In this document: piece after piece, positions 1 to 6,760 of the stretch
Position numbering within the stretch: the first letter of the stretch is position 1
How the letters are laid out: each line of letters opens with the position of its first letter
DNA from: Oscillospiraceae bacterium
GTDB taxonomy: Bacteria > Bacillota > Clostridia > Oscillospirales > Oscillospiraceae
NCBI GenBank assembly: GCA_017480395.1
Contig: JAFVAS010000253.1
Location: 1 to 7,782, forward strand
DNA: 7,782 nt
Direction: 5' to 3'
The notes under the pieces: generated by a model
Seen by the model: only the letters and a program-made list of their open reading frames with translations
The model's database searches: none
Told to the model about the DNA's origin: nothing
Position numbers and translations under genes: made by a program

Positions 1-402
1 AAGATGATCGCCTTCCAGGTCGCCGGCTGCGACGCCACCCGGATGGGCATGGGCCCCGTCTATGCCATTCCCAAGGCGCTGAAGCAGGCTGGCATGTCCT
101 CCATCAAGGACATCGACGTGGTCGAGCTGAACGAGGCCTTTGCTTCCCAGGCCATGGCCTGCGTGAAGAACGTGGTCAACGATCCCGCTCTGGACGGCTT
201 CCAGGAGATGTGGGACGCCAAGAAGGTCAACCCCTATGGCGGCGCTATGGCTCTGGGTCATCCCATGGGCGCTACCGGCGCTTTCCTGACTTGCAAGGCT
301 CTGGACTACCTGCGTGATCCCGAGACTGCCGGCAAGTATGCCATGGTCACCATGTGCATCGGCGGCGGCATGGGCGCTGCTGGCATCTACGAGCTGCTGT
401 AA
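1..402 (+). CDS. Thiolase (acetyl-CoA acetyltransferase family), C-terminal part
   Basis: This is the last 133 codons of a thiolase; the 5' part lies outside the window. Thiolases join two acetyl-CoA into acetoacetyl-CoA, or cleave 3-ketoacyl-CoA, in the cytosol. In fermentative Clostridia this is typically the first step of butyrate or butanol synthesis. The C-terminal domain motifs are all present: NEAFA (130-144), the GHP catalytic histidine (codon 259-261) within a GGAMALGHPMGATGA block, and the second active-site cysteine (codon 355-357) just before GGGMGAAG. The stretch between NEAFA and the histidine block is somewhat longer than in short biosynthetic thiolases, so a broader 3-ketoacyl-CoA thiolase cannot be excluded. 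Codons favour GCT and GGC and avoid GGG and most GCG, unlike the genes to the right, as expected for a highly expressed metabolic gene. It ends at TAA and is followed by its own terminator, so it is the last gene of its transcript. Confidence 0.93.
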   Translation, partial: KMIAFQVAGCDATRMGMGPVYAIPKALKQAGMSSIKDIDVVELNEAFASQAMACVKNVVNDPALDGFQEMWDAKKVNPYGGAMALGHPMGATGAFLTCKALDYLRDPETAGKYAMVTMCIGGGMGAAGIYELL

Positions 403-433
403 TCCAAATCATTACAACCTGCCAAACCAAAGT

Positions 434-474
434 GCCGGAGCATTTTAGCTCCGGCCCTTGTTTTTTTGTTTTTT
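434..474 (+). terminator. Intrinsic terminator of the thiolase gene
   Basis: A perfect 8-bp inverted repeat, GCCGGAGC (434-441) and GCTCCGGC (448-455), with a 6-base loop, is followed within 3 bases by a T-rich tail (458-474, broken by two G). It begins 31 bases after the thiolase stop codon. This is a textbook Rho-independent terminator on the + strand. Confidence 0.9.
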
Positions 475-490
475 GCTTTTTTCGTCATCG

Positions 491-528
491 AAAAACGCCC
501 CTGTGCAATTTTTTTTTGCACAGGGGCG
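491..528 (-). terminator. Intrinsic terminator of rnpB
   Basis: A perfect 13-bp inverted repeat (arms 496-508 and 516-528) encloses a 7-base loop that is all A on the minus strand. On the minus strand the stem runs straight into five T (495-491). The + strand side has no T tract after the stem, so the terminator belongs to the leftward rnpB transcript. It starts only two bases after the last base of the RNase P P1 helix. Confidence 0.92.
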
Positions 529-920
529 CTGCAAGTGGGCCTGTAAGCCGGGTTCTGTTTTGACAGCCATCTATCTCGACCTGACGTCGCCGCCAGGCTC
601 TAGCTACCTCCTCGGAGACGGCCGGGCCGGCCATGCGTCTCCTCCACGGTATTGCTCCGGGATAGAGTTTACAGGGCTGAGCGCTTTGACACGTCAGCCG
701 GTGAGCTCTTACCTCGCCTTTCCACCCTTACCGGACCGGGCCAGATTCGCTACCGTAAAAAGTGACATAGCGTTGGCCAACCGCCGGCGGTATATTTCTG
801 TTGCACTTGTCCTGAGGTCGCCCTCGGCGGGTGTTACCCGTTATCCCTGCCCTATGGAGCCCGGACTTTCCTCACGCTGGGCCGTTGGGCCTTCGCGCGC
901 GGCTGTCCAGCCCGCTTGCC
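529..920 (-). ncRNA. rnpB: RNase P RNA, bacterial type (probably class A)
   Basis: This is the catalytic RNA of ribonuclease P, which removes the 5' leader from precursor tRNAs together with the small protein RnpA. Read on the minus strand, the universal blocks occur in the right order. The 5' half of P4, GAGGAAAGTCCGGGC, is at 873-859. The core ACAGAAATATACCGCC is at 801-786. The P15/L15 region is at 732-700, with the GGTAA (713-709) that pairs with the tRNA CCA end. The 3' block ACAGAACCCGGCTTAC is at 558-543. The two ends pair as helix P1: GCAAGCGGGC (919-910) with GCCCACTTGC (540-531), ten positions with one mismatch. A length near 390 bases fits the family. Class A is inferred from overall layout and was not folded. 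The ends are set from P1, the promoter spacing and the terminator, and could be off by a few bases. Frames that look open across this stretch are not genes. Confidence 0.97.
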
Positions 921-925
921 CGATT

Positions 926-954
926 ATTGTACCTTTTTCCGCGGGAGATGTCAA
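926..954 (-). promoter_or_regulatory. rnpB promoter (sigma-A type)
   Basis: On the minus strand, a perfect -35 box TTGACA (954-949) and a -10 box TACAAT (931-926) are separated by exactly 17 bases. The expected transcription start, 6-7 bases downstream, falls at about 920, which matches the start of the RNase P P1 helix at 919. The strength fits a constitutive stable RNA. Confidence 0.9.
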
Positions 955-971
955 ATCAAGCTGTTCCGGAA

Positions 972-1000
972 TTGAAATTTTCCGATGGAGCGTATATAAT
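972..1000 (+). promoter_or_regulatory. murD promoter (sigma-A type)
   Basis: A -35 box TTGAAA (972-977) and a perfect -10 box TATAAT (995-1000) are separated by 17 bases. The expected start is near 1007, giving a leader of about 35 bases before the murD ATG. The -35 boxes of this promoter and the divergent rnpB promoter lie only 17 bases apart, so the two polymerase sites sit back to back. It is the only clear promoter for the downstream gene string. Confidence 0.87.
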
Positions 1001-1041
1001 AACTGTATCTGTGCATTTCATCAGCCTGGAGGGTTTGTACT

Positions 1042-2451
1042 ATGACCATCAATGAATACCTGGATTCCATCCGGGAGAAAAAAGTCGCTGTATTCGGCAT
1101 CGGCGTCAGCAATGTGCCGCTGATCAAAATGCTGCTTGCCCACGGCGTCGCCGTGACCGCCTGCGACAGGAGCACCCGGGAGGGCCTGGGTCAGATTGCC
1201 GACGAGCTGGAGGCCCAGGGGGCGGTGCTCCACCTGGGCGAGGGCTATATGGAGGATCTGGACGCCGATCTGATCTTCCGCTCCCCGGGCATCCGGCCCG
1301 ACGTCCCCGCCTTTGTCGCGGCGGTGGAGAGGGGGGCGGAGGTCACCTCCGAGATGGAGGTGTTCTTTGAAGTCTGCCCCTGCAAGAAGATCGCCGTCAC
1401 CGGCAGCGACGGCAAGACGACGACCACCACCATTATCGCCAAGCTGCTGGAAAAAGCGGGATTTGTCGTCCATCTGGGGGGCAACATCGGCCATCCGCTG
1501 CTGGCGGAGACCTTTGACATGCAGCCCACCGACGTGGCGGTGCTGGAGCTGTCCTCCTTCCAGCTCATGCGCATGGAGCGCTCGCCGGAGATTGCCGTGG
1601 TCACCAATGTCTCGCCCAACCATCTGGATATCCACAAGGGGATGGAGGAGTATGTCGCCTCCAAGAAGAATGTCTTTTTGCATCAGGGCCCCGAGGATAA
1701 GGTGGTGCTCAACCGGGACAACGAGCTGACACGCTCCTTCGCCGACGAGGCGCCGGGCCGGGTGACGCTGTTCTCCCGCCAGAATCCGCTCTCCGAGGGC
1801 GTGGTCATCGAGGACGGCGTCATCTGCGTCAAGGAAAACGGCGTCAGCCGTCCGGTGCTGCCGGTGGCGGACATTCTGCTGCCCGGCGTCCACAATGTGG
1901 AGAACTACATGGCGGCCATCGGGGCCGTGGACGGCCTGGTGCCCGACGAGGTGATCCGGGAGTTTGCCCGCACCTTCGGCGGGGTGGAGCACCGCATCGA
2001 GCTGGTGCGGGAGCTGGATGGCGTGCGCTATTACAACGACTCCATCGGTACCAGCCCCACCCGGACCATCGCCGGGCTGCGCTCCTTTGCCCAGAAGGTG
2101 ATCCTGATCGCCGGGGGCTACGATAAGCATATCCCCTATGACGTGCTGGGGCCGGAGCTGGTGGAGCATGTCAAGGCCATGGTGCTCACCGGGGCCACCG
2201 CCCCCAAGATCCGCGCCGCAGCGGAGGAGGCGGAGGGCTATGACCCGCAAAACGTGCCCATCTACGAGATCGACGATTTTGAGGCGGCGGTGGACAAGGC
2301 TCGGGAGATTGCCAATCCCGGAGATGTGGTGATTCTGTCCCCGGCCAGCGCCGCCTTTGACAAGTTCAAGAATTTTATGGTGCGGGGCACATTTTTCAAG
2401 AAGATTGTCCACGCGTTTGAATCAGAGGGAGATCAAGTTGGAACTGTTTGA
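1042..2451 (+). CDS. murD: UDP-N-acetylmuramoyl-L-alanine--D-glutamate ligase
   Basis: MurD is a cytosolic ATP-dependent ligase that adds D-glutamate to UDP-MurNAc-L-Ala, the second amino acid of the peptidoglycan stem peptide. The protein is 469 residues; the E. coli enzyme is 438. The N-terminal Rossmann-type domain carries GIGVSN (19-24). The central ATP domain has the P-loop GSDGKTTT (121-128), GNIGHP (147-152), ELSSFQL (169-175) and NVSPNHLDIH (189-198), with K208 of YVASK at the place of the carbamylated lysine. HNVEN (284-288) and EHRIE (316-320) follow. The C-terminal ligase domain has YYNDS (330-334), GGYDKH (358-363) and LSPASAAFDKFKNF (432-445). A GGAGGG ribosome binding site (1028-1033) sits 8 bases before the ATG. 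The last ~9 residues extend beyond the usual MurD end; their codons also hold the ribosome binding site and start of the next gene, so the two are probably translationally coupled. Confidence 0.97.
   Translation: MTINEYLDSIREKKVAVFGIGVSNVPLIKMLLAHGVAVTACDRSTREGLGQIADELEAQGAVLHLGEGYMEDLDADLIFRSPGIRPDVPAFVAAVERGAEVTSEMEVFFEVCPCKKIAVTGSDGKTTTTTIIAKLLEKAGFVVHLGGNIGHPLLAETFDMQPTDVAVLELSSFQLMRMERSPEIAVVTNVSPNHLDIHKGMEEYVASKKNVFLHQGPEDKVVLNRDNELTRSFADEAPGRVTLFSRQNPLSEGVVIEDGVICVKENGVSRPVLPVADILLPGVHNVENYMAAIGAVDGLVPDEVIREFARTFGGVEHRIELVRELDGVRYYNDSIGTSPTRTIAGLRSFAQKVILIAGGYDKHIPYDVLGPELVEHVKAMVLTGATAPKIRAAAEEAEGYDPQNVPIYEIDDFEAAVDKAREIANPGDVVILSPASAAFDKFKNFMVRGTFFKKIVHAFESEGDQVGTV
2424..2440 (+). 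promoter_or_regulatory. Ribosome binding site and TTG start of the first M42 gene
   Basis: AGAGGGAG (2424-2431) lies 6 bases before a TTG at 2438-2440, inside the 3' end of murD. This site selects TTG over the in-frame ATG at 2357. The ATG has no comparable site and would add 27 residues with no counterpart in the two downstream paralogues. Starting at TTG gives an MELFDTLAALADLAGPSG opening that aligns with the openings of both paralogues. Confidence 0.8.
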
Positions 2452-3475
2452 TACTTTAGCGGCCCTGGCCGACCTGGCCGGCCCCTCCGGCCGCGTCCAG
2501 CGGGTTGCGGATGCGGCCCAGGCGCTGCTGGGGCCCTATGTGGACGAGGTGCGCCAGGACCGGATGCACAACCTGATGGGTATCCGGCGCTGCGGCCGGG
2601 AGAACGCCCCCATGGTGCTGCTGGACGCCCATCTGGACGAGGTGGGCTTTATCGTCACCGGCCATGACGAGGGCTTTCTGCGCTTTACCACCCTGGGCGG
2701 GGTGGATGCCCGGGTGATGCCCGGGCGGGAGCTGACCCTGATGACGCCCACGGAGGGCTTTGGTGTGGTGGCGGTGAAGCCGCCCCATGTCCTCACCGCC
2801 GAGGAGCGGGAGAAGGCCCAGACCATGGACGAGCTGCGCATCGACGTGGGGCTGACCCAGGAGGAGGCCCAGCGCCGCTATCCCGTCGGCACCACCGCCG
2901 TCTATCGGGAGAAGCTGAAGCGCCTGCTGGGCACCCGGGTGGCGGGCAAGGCGCTGGATGACCGCGCCTGCTTTGTCCTGCTGCTGCGGACGATGGATAT
3001 TTTGAAGGACGAGACGCTGGATGTGGATCTCTGCGTGCTGGGCTCCAACAACGAGGAGCCCGGCGGGGAGGGGGCGACCATCGCCGCCTTCCAGATCAAC
3101 CCCGCCTGCGCCGTGGCGGTGGACGTCACCTTTGCCACCCAGCCCGGCGTGGGGAAGGACGAGGCGTTCCCCCTGGGCTGCGGCGGCATCATCGGCGTGG
3201 GGCCAAATATGGCCCGCTGGATGACCGCGCGCATGGAGGAGACCGCCAAGCGGGAGAATCTGCCCTATGCCCGGGAGATCATGAGCGGCAATACCGGCAC
3301 CAACGGCTGGGACATTCAGGTCGCCCGGGAGGGGATCGCCACCCAGGTCTACTCCATCCCCCTGCGGAACATGCACACGCCGGTGGAGGTCATCGACCTG
3401 GAGGACATCGAGCAGGGGGCGCAGCTGCTGGCCGCCTTCCTGCGCAACATCGGGAAGGAGGCGCTGGGATGCTGA
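2438..3475 (+). CDS. M42-family metallopeptidase (putative aminopeptidase), paralogue 1
   Basis: This is a predicted cytosolic two-metal peptidase of family M42 (clan MH), related to TET aminopeptidases, which form large tetrahedral shells and trim peptides from the N-terminus. The protein has 345 residues from the TTG start, the usual family length. Metal and catalytic positions in order are AHLDEVG (H65, D67), ALDDR (D174/D175), NNEEPGGEGA (E206 catalytic base, E207 ligand), VDVT (D229) and NMHTPVE (H313). The E207-D229 gap of 22 equals that between E213 and D235 of the P. horikoshii TET enzyme as I recall it. Two motifs differ from the paralogues: QEEVGTRG is replaced by NNEEPGGEG, and GGTDA by GNTGTNGWD. 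The tail SIPLRNMHTPVE is canonical. The gene overlaps murD by 14 bases and the next gene by 7. Substrate cannot be read from sequence; aminopeptidase is the family default. Confidence 0.94.
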   Translation: MELFDTLAALADLAGPSGRVQRVADAAQALLGPYVDEVRQDRMHNLMGIRRCGRENAPMVLLDAHLDEVGFIVTGHDEGFLRFTTLGGVDARVMPGRELTLMTPTEGFGVVAVKPPHVLTAEEREKAQTMDELRIDVGLTQEEAQRRYPVGTTAVYREKLKRLLGTRVAGKALDDRACFVLLLRTMDILKDETLDVDLCVLGSNNEEPGGEGATIAAFQINPACAVAVDVTFATQPGVGKDEAFPLGCGGIIGVGPNMARWMTARMEETAKRENLPYAREIMSGNTGTNGWDIQVAREGIATQVYSIPLRNMHTPVEVIDLEDIEQGAQLLAAFLRNIGKEALGC

Positions 3476-4494
3476 ATCTGTTGAAGCAGCTGTGCGCCCT
3501 CAGCGGCGTCTCCAGCTGGGAGGACGAGGTGCGGGACTTCATCCGCGCCAAGGCGGAGCCCTACGCCGATTCCATCCGAATGGACACCATCGGCAACCTG
3601 ATCGTCTTCAAAAAGGGCAAAAAGCCCACGGGAAACAAGCTGCTGCTCAGCGCCCACATGGATGAGGTGGGGCTGATGGTGAAGCGGGTGGAGGAGGACG
3701 GCACCCTGCGCTTTGACACCGTGGGCGGCATCGACCGCCGGATTCTGATCGGCAAGACCGTCTATGTGGGGCAGAGCCATCTGCCCGGCATCATCGGCAG
3801 CAAGCCCATCCACCTCACCAGCCGGGACGAGCGCCGCCAGGCGCCTAAGCTGGACAAGCTCTATCTCGATATCGGCGCCAGGGATCAGGCGGAGGCGGAG
3901 CGGTATGTCCGCCCCGGCGACATCATCACCTTTGGCCCTGAATGGCAGGAATTTGGCAACGGCCTGCTCAAGGCGAAGGCCATCGACGACCGGGTGGGCT
4001 GCGCCGTGATGCTCAAGCTGCTGGAGGAGGAACTGCCCCTGGACTGTAATTTCGTCTTCTCCTGCCAGGAGGAGGTGGGCACCCGTGGCGCCTTCGGCTA
4101 TTCCTTCGCCCTGCGCCCGGAGATCGCCATGATCCTGGAGGGGACGACGGCGGCGGATCTCCCCGGCGTCCGGGAGGATCAAAAGGTCTGCGTTCCCGGG
4201 GACGGGCCGGTGATCTCCCTGGTGGATGGCGGCACAATGTATGACCGGGAACTCTTTGAGACGCTGCGCGATCTGGCCGACGCGCACGGCATCCCCTGGC
4301 AGGTCAAGCGCATGGTGGCCGGCGGCACAGACGCCAGAACCATCCAGCGCTCCCGCGCCGGCGTGCGGGTGACCGGGCTGTCCGATGCGGTGCGCTATAT
4401 CCACTCGCCCTCCAGCGTGGCGGCGATCTCTGATCTGGATTCAATTTTGAAGCTGGCCCGGCTGTTTTTGCAGCGCGTGGCCGAGGAGGCATAA
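3469..4494 (+). CDS. M42-family metallopeptidase, paralogue 2 (Glu in place of a metal-binding Asp)
   Basis: This is the second of three tandem M42 peptidases, 341 residues. Site motifs are AHMDEVG (H63, D65), AIDDR (D173/D174), QEEVGTRGA (E201 base, E202 ligand), MILEGTT (E224) and YIHSP (H312); the GGTDA motif is also present. E224 sits exactly 22 residues after E202. That is the position of D229 in paralogue 1 and D218 in paralogue 3, so one ligand is Glu instead of Asp. In clan MH generally, aminopeptidases tend to have Asp here, and carboxypeptidase G2-like enzymes and deacylases tend to have Glu. Whether that rule carries over to M42 is an inference, and EGTT-type M42 proteins may be an ordinary subgroup. 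A strong AAGGAGG (3455-3461) lies 7 bases before the ATG, which overlaps the previous stop (ATGCTGA). The 4-base gap to the next gene suggests coupled translation. Confidence 0.94.
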   Translation: MLNLLKQLCALSGVSSWEDEVRDFIRAKAEPYADSIRMDTIGNLIVFKKGKKPTGNKLLLSAHMDEVGLMVKRVEEDGTLRFDTVGGIDRRILIGKTVYVGQSHLPGIIGSKPIHLTSRDERRQAPKLDKLYLDIGARDQAEAERYVRPGDIITFGPEWQEFGNGLLKAKAIDDRVGCAVMLKLLEEELPLDCNFVFSCQEEVGTRGAFGYSFALRPEIAMILEGTTAADLPGVREDQKVCVPGDGPVISLVDGGTMYDRELFETLRDLADAHGIPWQVKRMVAGGTDARTIQRSRAGVRVTGLSDAVRYIHSPSSVAAISDLDSILKLARLFLQRVAEEA

Positions 4495-4498
4495 AAGC

Positions 4499-5503
4499 AT
4501 GGAATGGATGGAATTATTGAATCAGCTGACGCGCGCCTTTGGCCCCTCCGGCAGCGAGGGGGGCATACGCAAAACGATCACGGATCTGATCGCCCCCTAT
4601 GTGGACGAGATCAAAACCGACGCCATGGGCAACCTGATCGCCCACAGGAAGGGGGAGGGGAAGCGGCTGCTCTTCTCCGCCCATATGGACTCAGTCGGCC
4701 TGCTGGTCACCCATGTGGAAAAGGAGGGGTGGCTGCGCTTCCACCAGCTGGGCGGCCTGACGGCCCAGGATATCCGCCGTCAGGGCGTCGTGTTTGAGAA
4801 CGGCACCCGGGGCGTCATCGCCGTGCCGGAGGACAAGGAGGAGGACAGGGATTTAAAACGCGCCGACCTCTTCATCGACGTCGGCGCGGACAGCCGGGAG
4901 GAGGCCCTGAAGCAGGTGCGCCCCGGCGATGCCTGCGTCTACACCGGCACGCCCTTTGCGCAGAATGGCAAGGTTTTCTCCAACTATCTGGATGACCGGG
5001 CGGGCTGCGCGGTGCTGATCGAGGCCGCCCGGCGGATTCAAAATCCCCAATATGACCTCTATTTCCTCTTCTCCACCCAGGAGGAGGTGGGTACCCGGGG
5101 GGTCAAGCCCGCCGCCTTCGGCATCGATCCCGATATCGGCATCGCGGTGGACGTCACCGGCTCCGACGACCTGCCCGGCTCCGACCGCTGGTGCTCCAGC
5201 GTGCTGGGAAAGGGCGCGGGGATCAAGGTGATGGATGGCAGCGTGGTCTGCCAGCCGGAGCTGGTGGCCTGGATGAGCGCCGTGGCCGAGGCGGCTGAAA
5301 TCCCGGTGCAGCAGGACATTCTGCGCTCTGGCGGCACCGATGCCGGGGCCATACAGGTCACTCGGGGCGGCGTCTGGGCCGGGGGGATCGACATTCCCTG
5401 CCGCTATACCCACGCTCCTGTGGAGGTCTGCGCCCTGAGCGATCTTGAGGCGGCGGCGGCCCTGGCCGCACGTCTGGCGGAAAGTGGGTTTGACGGACGA
5501 TGA
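4499..5503 (+). CDS. M42-family metallopeptidase, paralogue 3 (HxDS variant)
   Basis: This is the third tandem M42 peptidase, 334 residues and the shortest; the shortening lies mainly between the first histidine and the DDR motif, in the inserted beta domain. Site motifs are AHMDSVG (H62, D64), YLDDR (D165/D166), QEEVGTRG (E195 base, E196 ligand), VDVT (D218), GGTDA and THAPVE (H305). All metal ligands are kept, so an active enzyme is expected. The residue after D64 is Ser (S65) where both neighbours have Glu. The opening AFGPSGSEGGIRK and CRYTHAPVEV are typical of the family. GGAGG (4485-4489) is 9 bases before the chosen ATG; an in-frame ATG three codons later is possible but gives a spacing of 18. 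The stop overlaps the next start as ATGA. Substrate is unknown. Confidence 0.94.
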   Translation: MEWMELLNQLTRAFGPSGSEGGIRKTITDLIAPYVDEIKTDAMGNLIAHRKGEGKRLLFSAHMDSVGLLVTHVEKEGWLRFHQLGGLTAQDIRRQGVVFENGTRGVIAVPEDKEEDRDLKRADLFIDVGADSREEALKQVRPGDACVYTGTPFAQNGKVFSNYLDDRAGCAVLIEAARRIQNPQYDLYFLFSTQEEVGTRGVKPAAFGIDPDIGIAVDVTGSDDLPGSDRWCSSVLGKGAGIKVMDGSVVCQPELVAWMSAVAEAAEIPVQQDILRSGGTDAGAIQVTRGGVWAGGIDIPCRYTHAPVEVCALSDLEAAAALAARLAESGFDGR

Positions 5504-6747
5504 GCCTGCAGATTTCCCAGCGGGTGCTGGCCCTGGCGGAGACGGCCCAGGCCGCTCTGACTTGGCAGTTTGCCCGCATTGACGCCATCGCGGAGGAGAA
5601 CACCCGGAAGGTGCTGGAGGCCTTTCAGGAGCATCGGGTGGCGGAGAGCTATTTTGCCGGTACCACCGGCTACGGCTATGACGATCTGGGCCGGGATCAG
5701 CTGGACAGGATCTACGCCCGGATTTTCGGCACGGAGGACGCCCTGGTGCGGCTCCAGTTCGTCAACGGCACCCACGCCATCGCCTGCGCCCTCTACGGGG
5801 CGCTGAGGCCTGGAGACGTGCTGCTCTCCGCCGTCGGTGCGCCCTATGACACGATCCAGGGCGTCATCGGCATCACCGGCGACGCGCCGGGGACGCTGCG
5901 CTCCTACGGCATCGAATACCGCCAGGTGGAGCTGAAGGACGATGCCCCGGATGTGGTCGGCCTGGCTGAGCTGGCCGCCGATCCCCGGGTGCGGGCGGTG
6001 CTGATCCAGCGCTCCAAGGGCTATTCCACTCGTTCCACCCTCTCGGTTGCAGAGATCGGCGATCTGATCGCGGTCATCCGCCGGGTCAACCCGGAGGCCG
6101 CCGTCATCGTGGACAACTGCTATGGCGAGTTTGTGGAGACCATCGAGCCCACCCAGGTGGGGGCCGATCTGGTGGTGGGCTCCCTCATCAAAAATCCCGG
6201 CGGCGGTCTTGCCCCCACCGGCGGCTATCTGGCCGGACGGCGGGATCTGGTGCAGGCGGCGGCCCAGCGGCTGACGGTGCCCGGCATCGGCGGCGAGTGC
6301 GGCTGCACCCTGGGCAATAACCGCGCTCTGTATCAGGGCCTGTTCATGGCCCCGCACACCGTGGCCCAGGCGGTGAAAACCGCCGTCTTTGCCGCCAAGC
6401 TCATGGAGGAGCTGGGCTATGAGACGGAGCCGAGAAGCGACCAGGTGCGCCATGATATCATTCAGATGATCTCCCTGAAGACGCCGGAGGCGGTGCGCCG
6501 CTTCTGCCGGGGCATCCAGAGCGGTTCGCCGGTGGACTCCTATGTCACGCCGGAGCCCTGGGCCATGCCCGGCTATGATGACGAGGTCATCATGGCCGCC
6601 GGGGCCTTTATCCAGGGGGCGTCCATCGAGCTCTCCGCCGACGCCCCCATGCGGGAGCCCTACACCGTCTATCTCCAGGGCGGCCTGACCTACGAGTCGG
6701 GCAAGACCGGCATCCTGCTGGCCGCCAGCCGCCTGCTGGAGGAATGA
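5500..6747 (+). CDS. ynbB: PLP-dependent enzyme, YnbB / methionine gamma-lyase-like family
   Basis: The protein has 415 residues with a fold-type I PLP architecture. It matches the family annotated as methionine gamma-lyase family or 'aluminium resistance' protein, whose Bacillus subtilis member is YnbB. Marks of the family are YFAGTTGYGYDDLGR (51-65), QRSKGYSTR (170-178), IVDNCYGEF (203-211) with D205 as the likely PLP pyridine-nitrogen partner, and SLIKNPGGG (228-236) with K231 as the likely Schiff-base lysine. The conserved VGSLIKNPGGGLAPTGGY region is intact. The expected chemistry is C-S bond cleavage of a sulfur amino acid or a related beta/gamma elimination. The true substrate of this branch is not settled, and the aluminium-resistance label is a historical name. 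No strong ribosome binding site precedes the ATG, which overlaps the stop of paralogue 3 by four bases (ATGA), so translation is probably coupled to the peptidase gene. Confidence 0.92.
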   Translation: MSLQISQRVLALAETAQAALTWQFARIDAIAEENTRKVLEAFQEHRVAESYFAGTTGYGYDDLGRDQLDRIYARIFGTEDALVRLQFVNGTHAIACALYGALRPGDVLLSAVGAPYDTIQGVIGITGDAPGTLRSYGIEYRQVELKDDAPDVVGLAELAADPRVRAVLIQRSKGYSTRSTLSVAEIGDLIAVIRRVNPEAAVIVDNCYGEFVETIEPTQVGADLVVGSLIKNPGGGLAPTGGYLAGRRDLVQAAAQRLTVPGIGGECGCTLGNNRALYQGLFMAPHTVAQAVKTAVFAAKLMEELGYETEPRSDQVRHDIIQMISLKTPEAVRRFCRGIQSGSPVDSYVTPEPWAMPGYDDEVIMAAGAFIQGASIELSADAPMREPYTVYLQGGLTYESGKTGILLAASRLLEE

Positions 6748-6760
6748 GCACCAAAGACCG

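Noticed and set aside
458..1045. Open + strand frame of 195 codons between the thiolase gene and murD, plus shorter frames in the same stretch
   Set aside because: It lies over rnpB and its terminator and promoter. The conserved RNase P RNA blocks on the minus strand explain the sequence, and the frame has no ribosome binding site or recognisable protein motif.
1021..2412. Minus-strand open frame of 463 codons opposite murD
   Set aside because: It is a shadow of murD caused by GC-rich third positions. The product is low in complexity and His/Gly/Leu-rich, and the sense strand shows every MurD motif.
2357..2437. In-frame upstream ATG start for the first M42 gene
   Set aside because: It would overlap murD by 95 bases, lacks a ribosome binding site and adds residues with no match in the paralogues. 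The TTG at 2438 has a good site and aligns.
2456..4404. Minus-strand open frames of 306 and 351 codons opposite the M42 genes
   Set aside because: Their composition is repetitive, with no ribosome binding sites and no conserved motifs. The sense strand carries complete M42 active sites.
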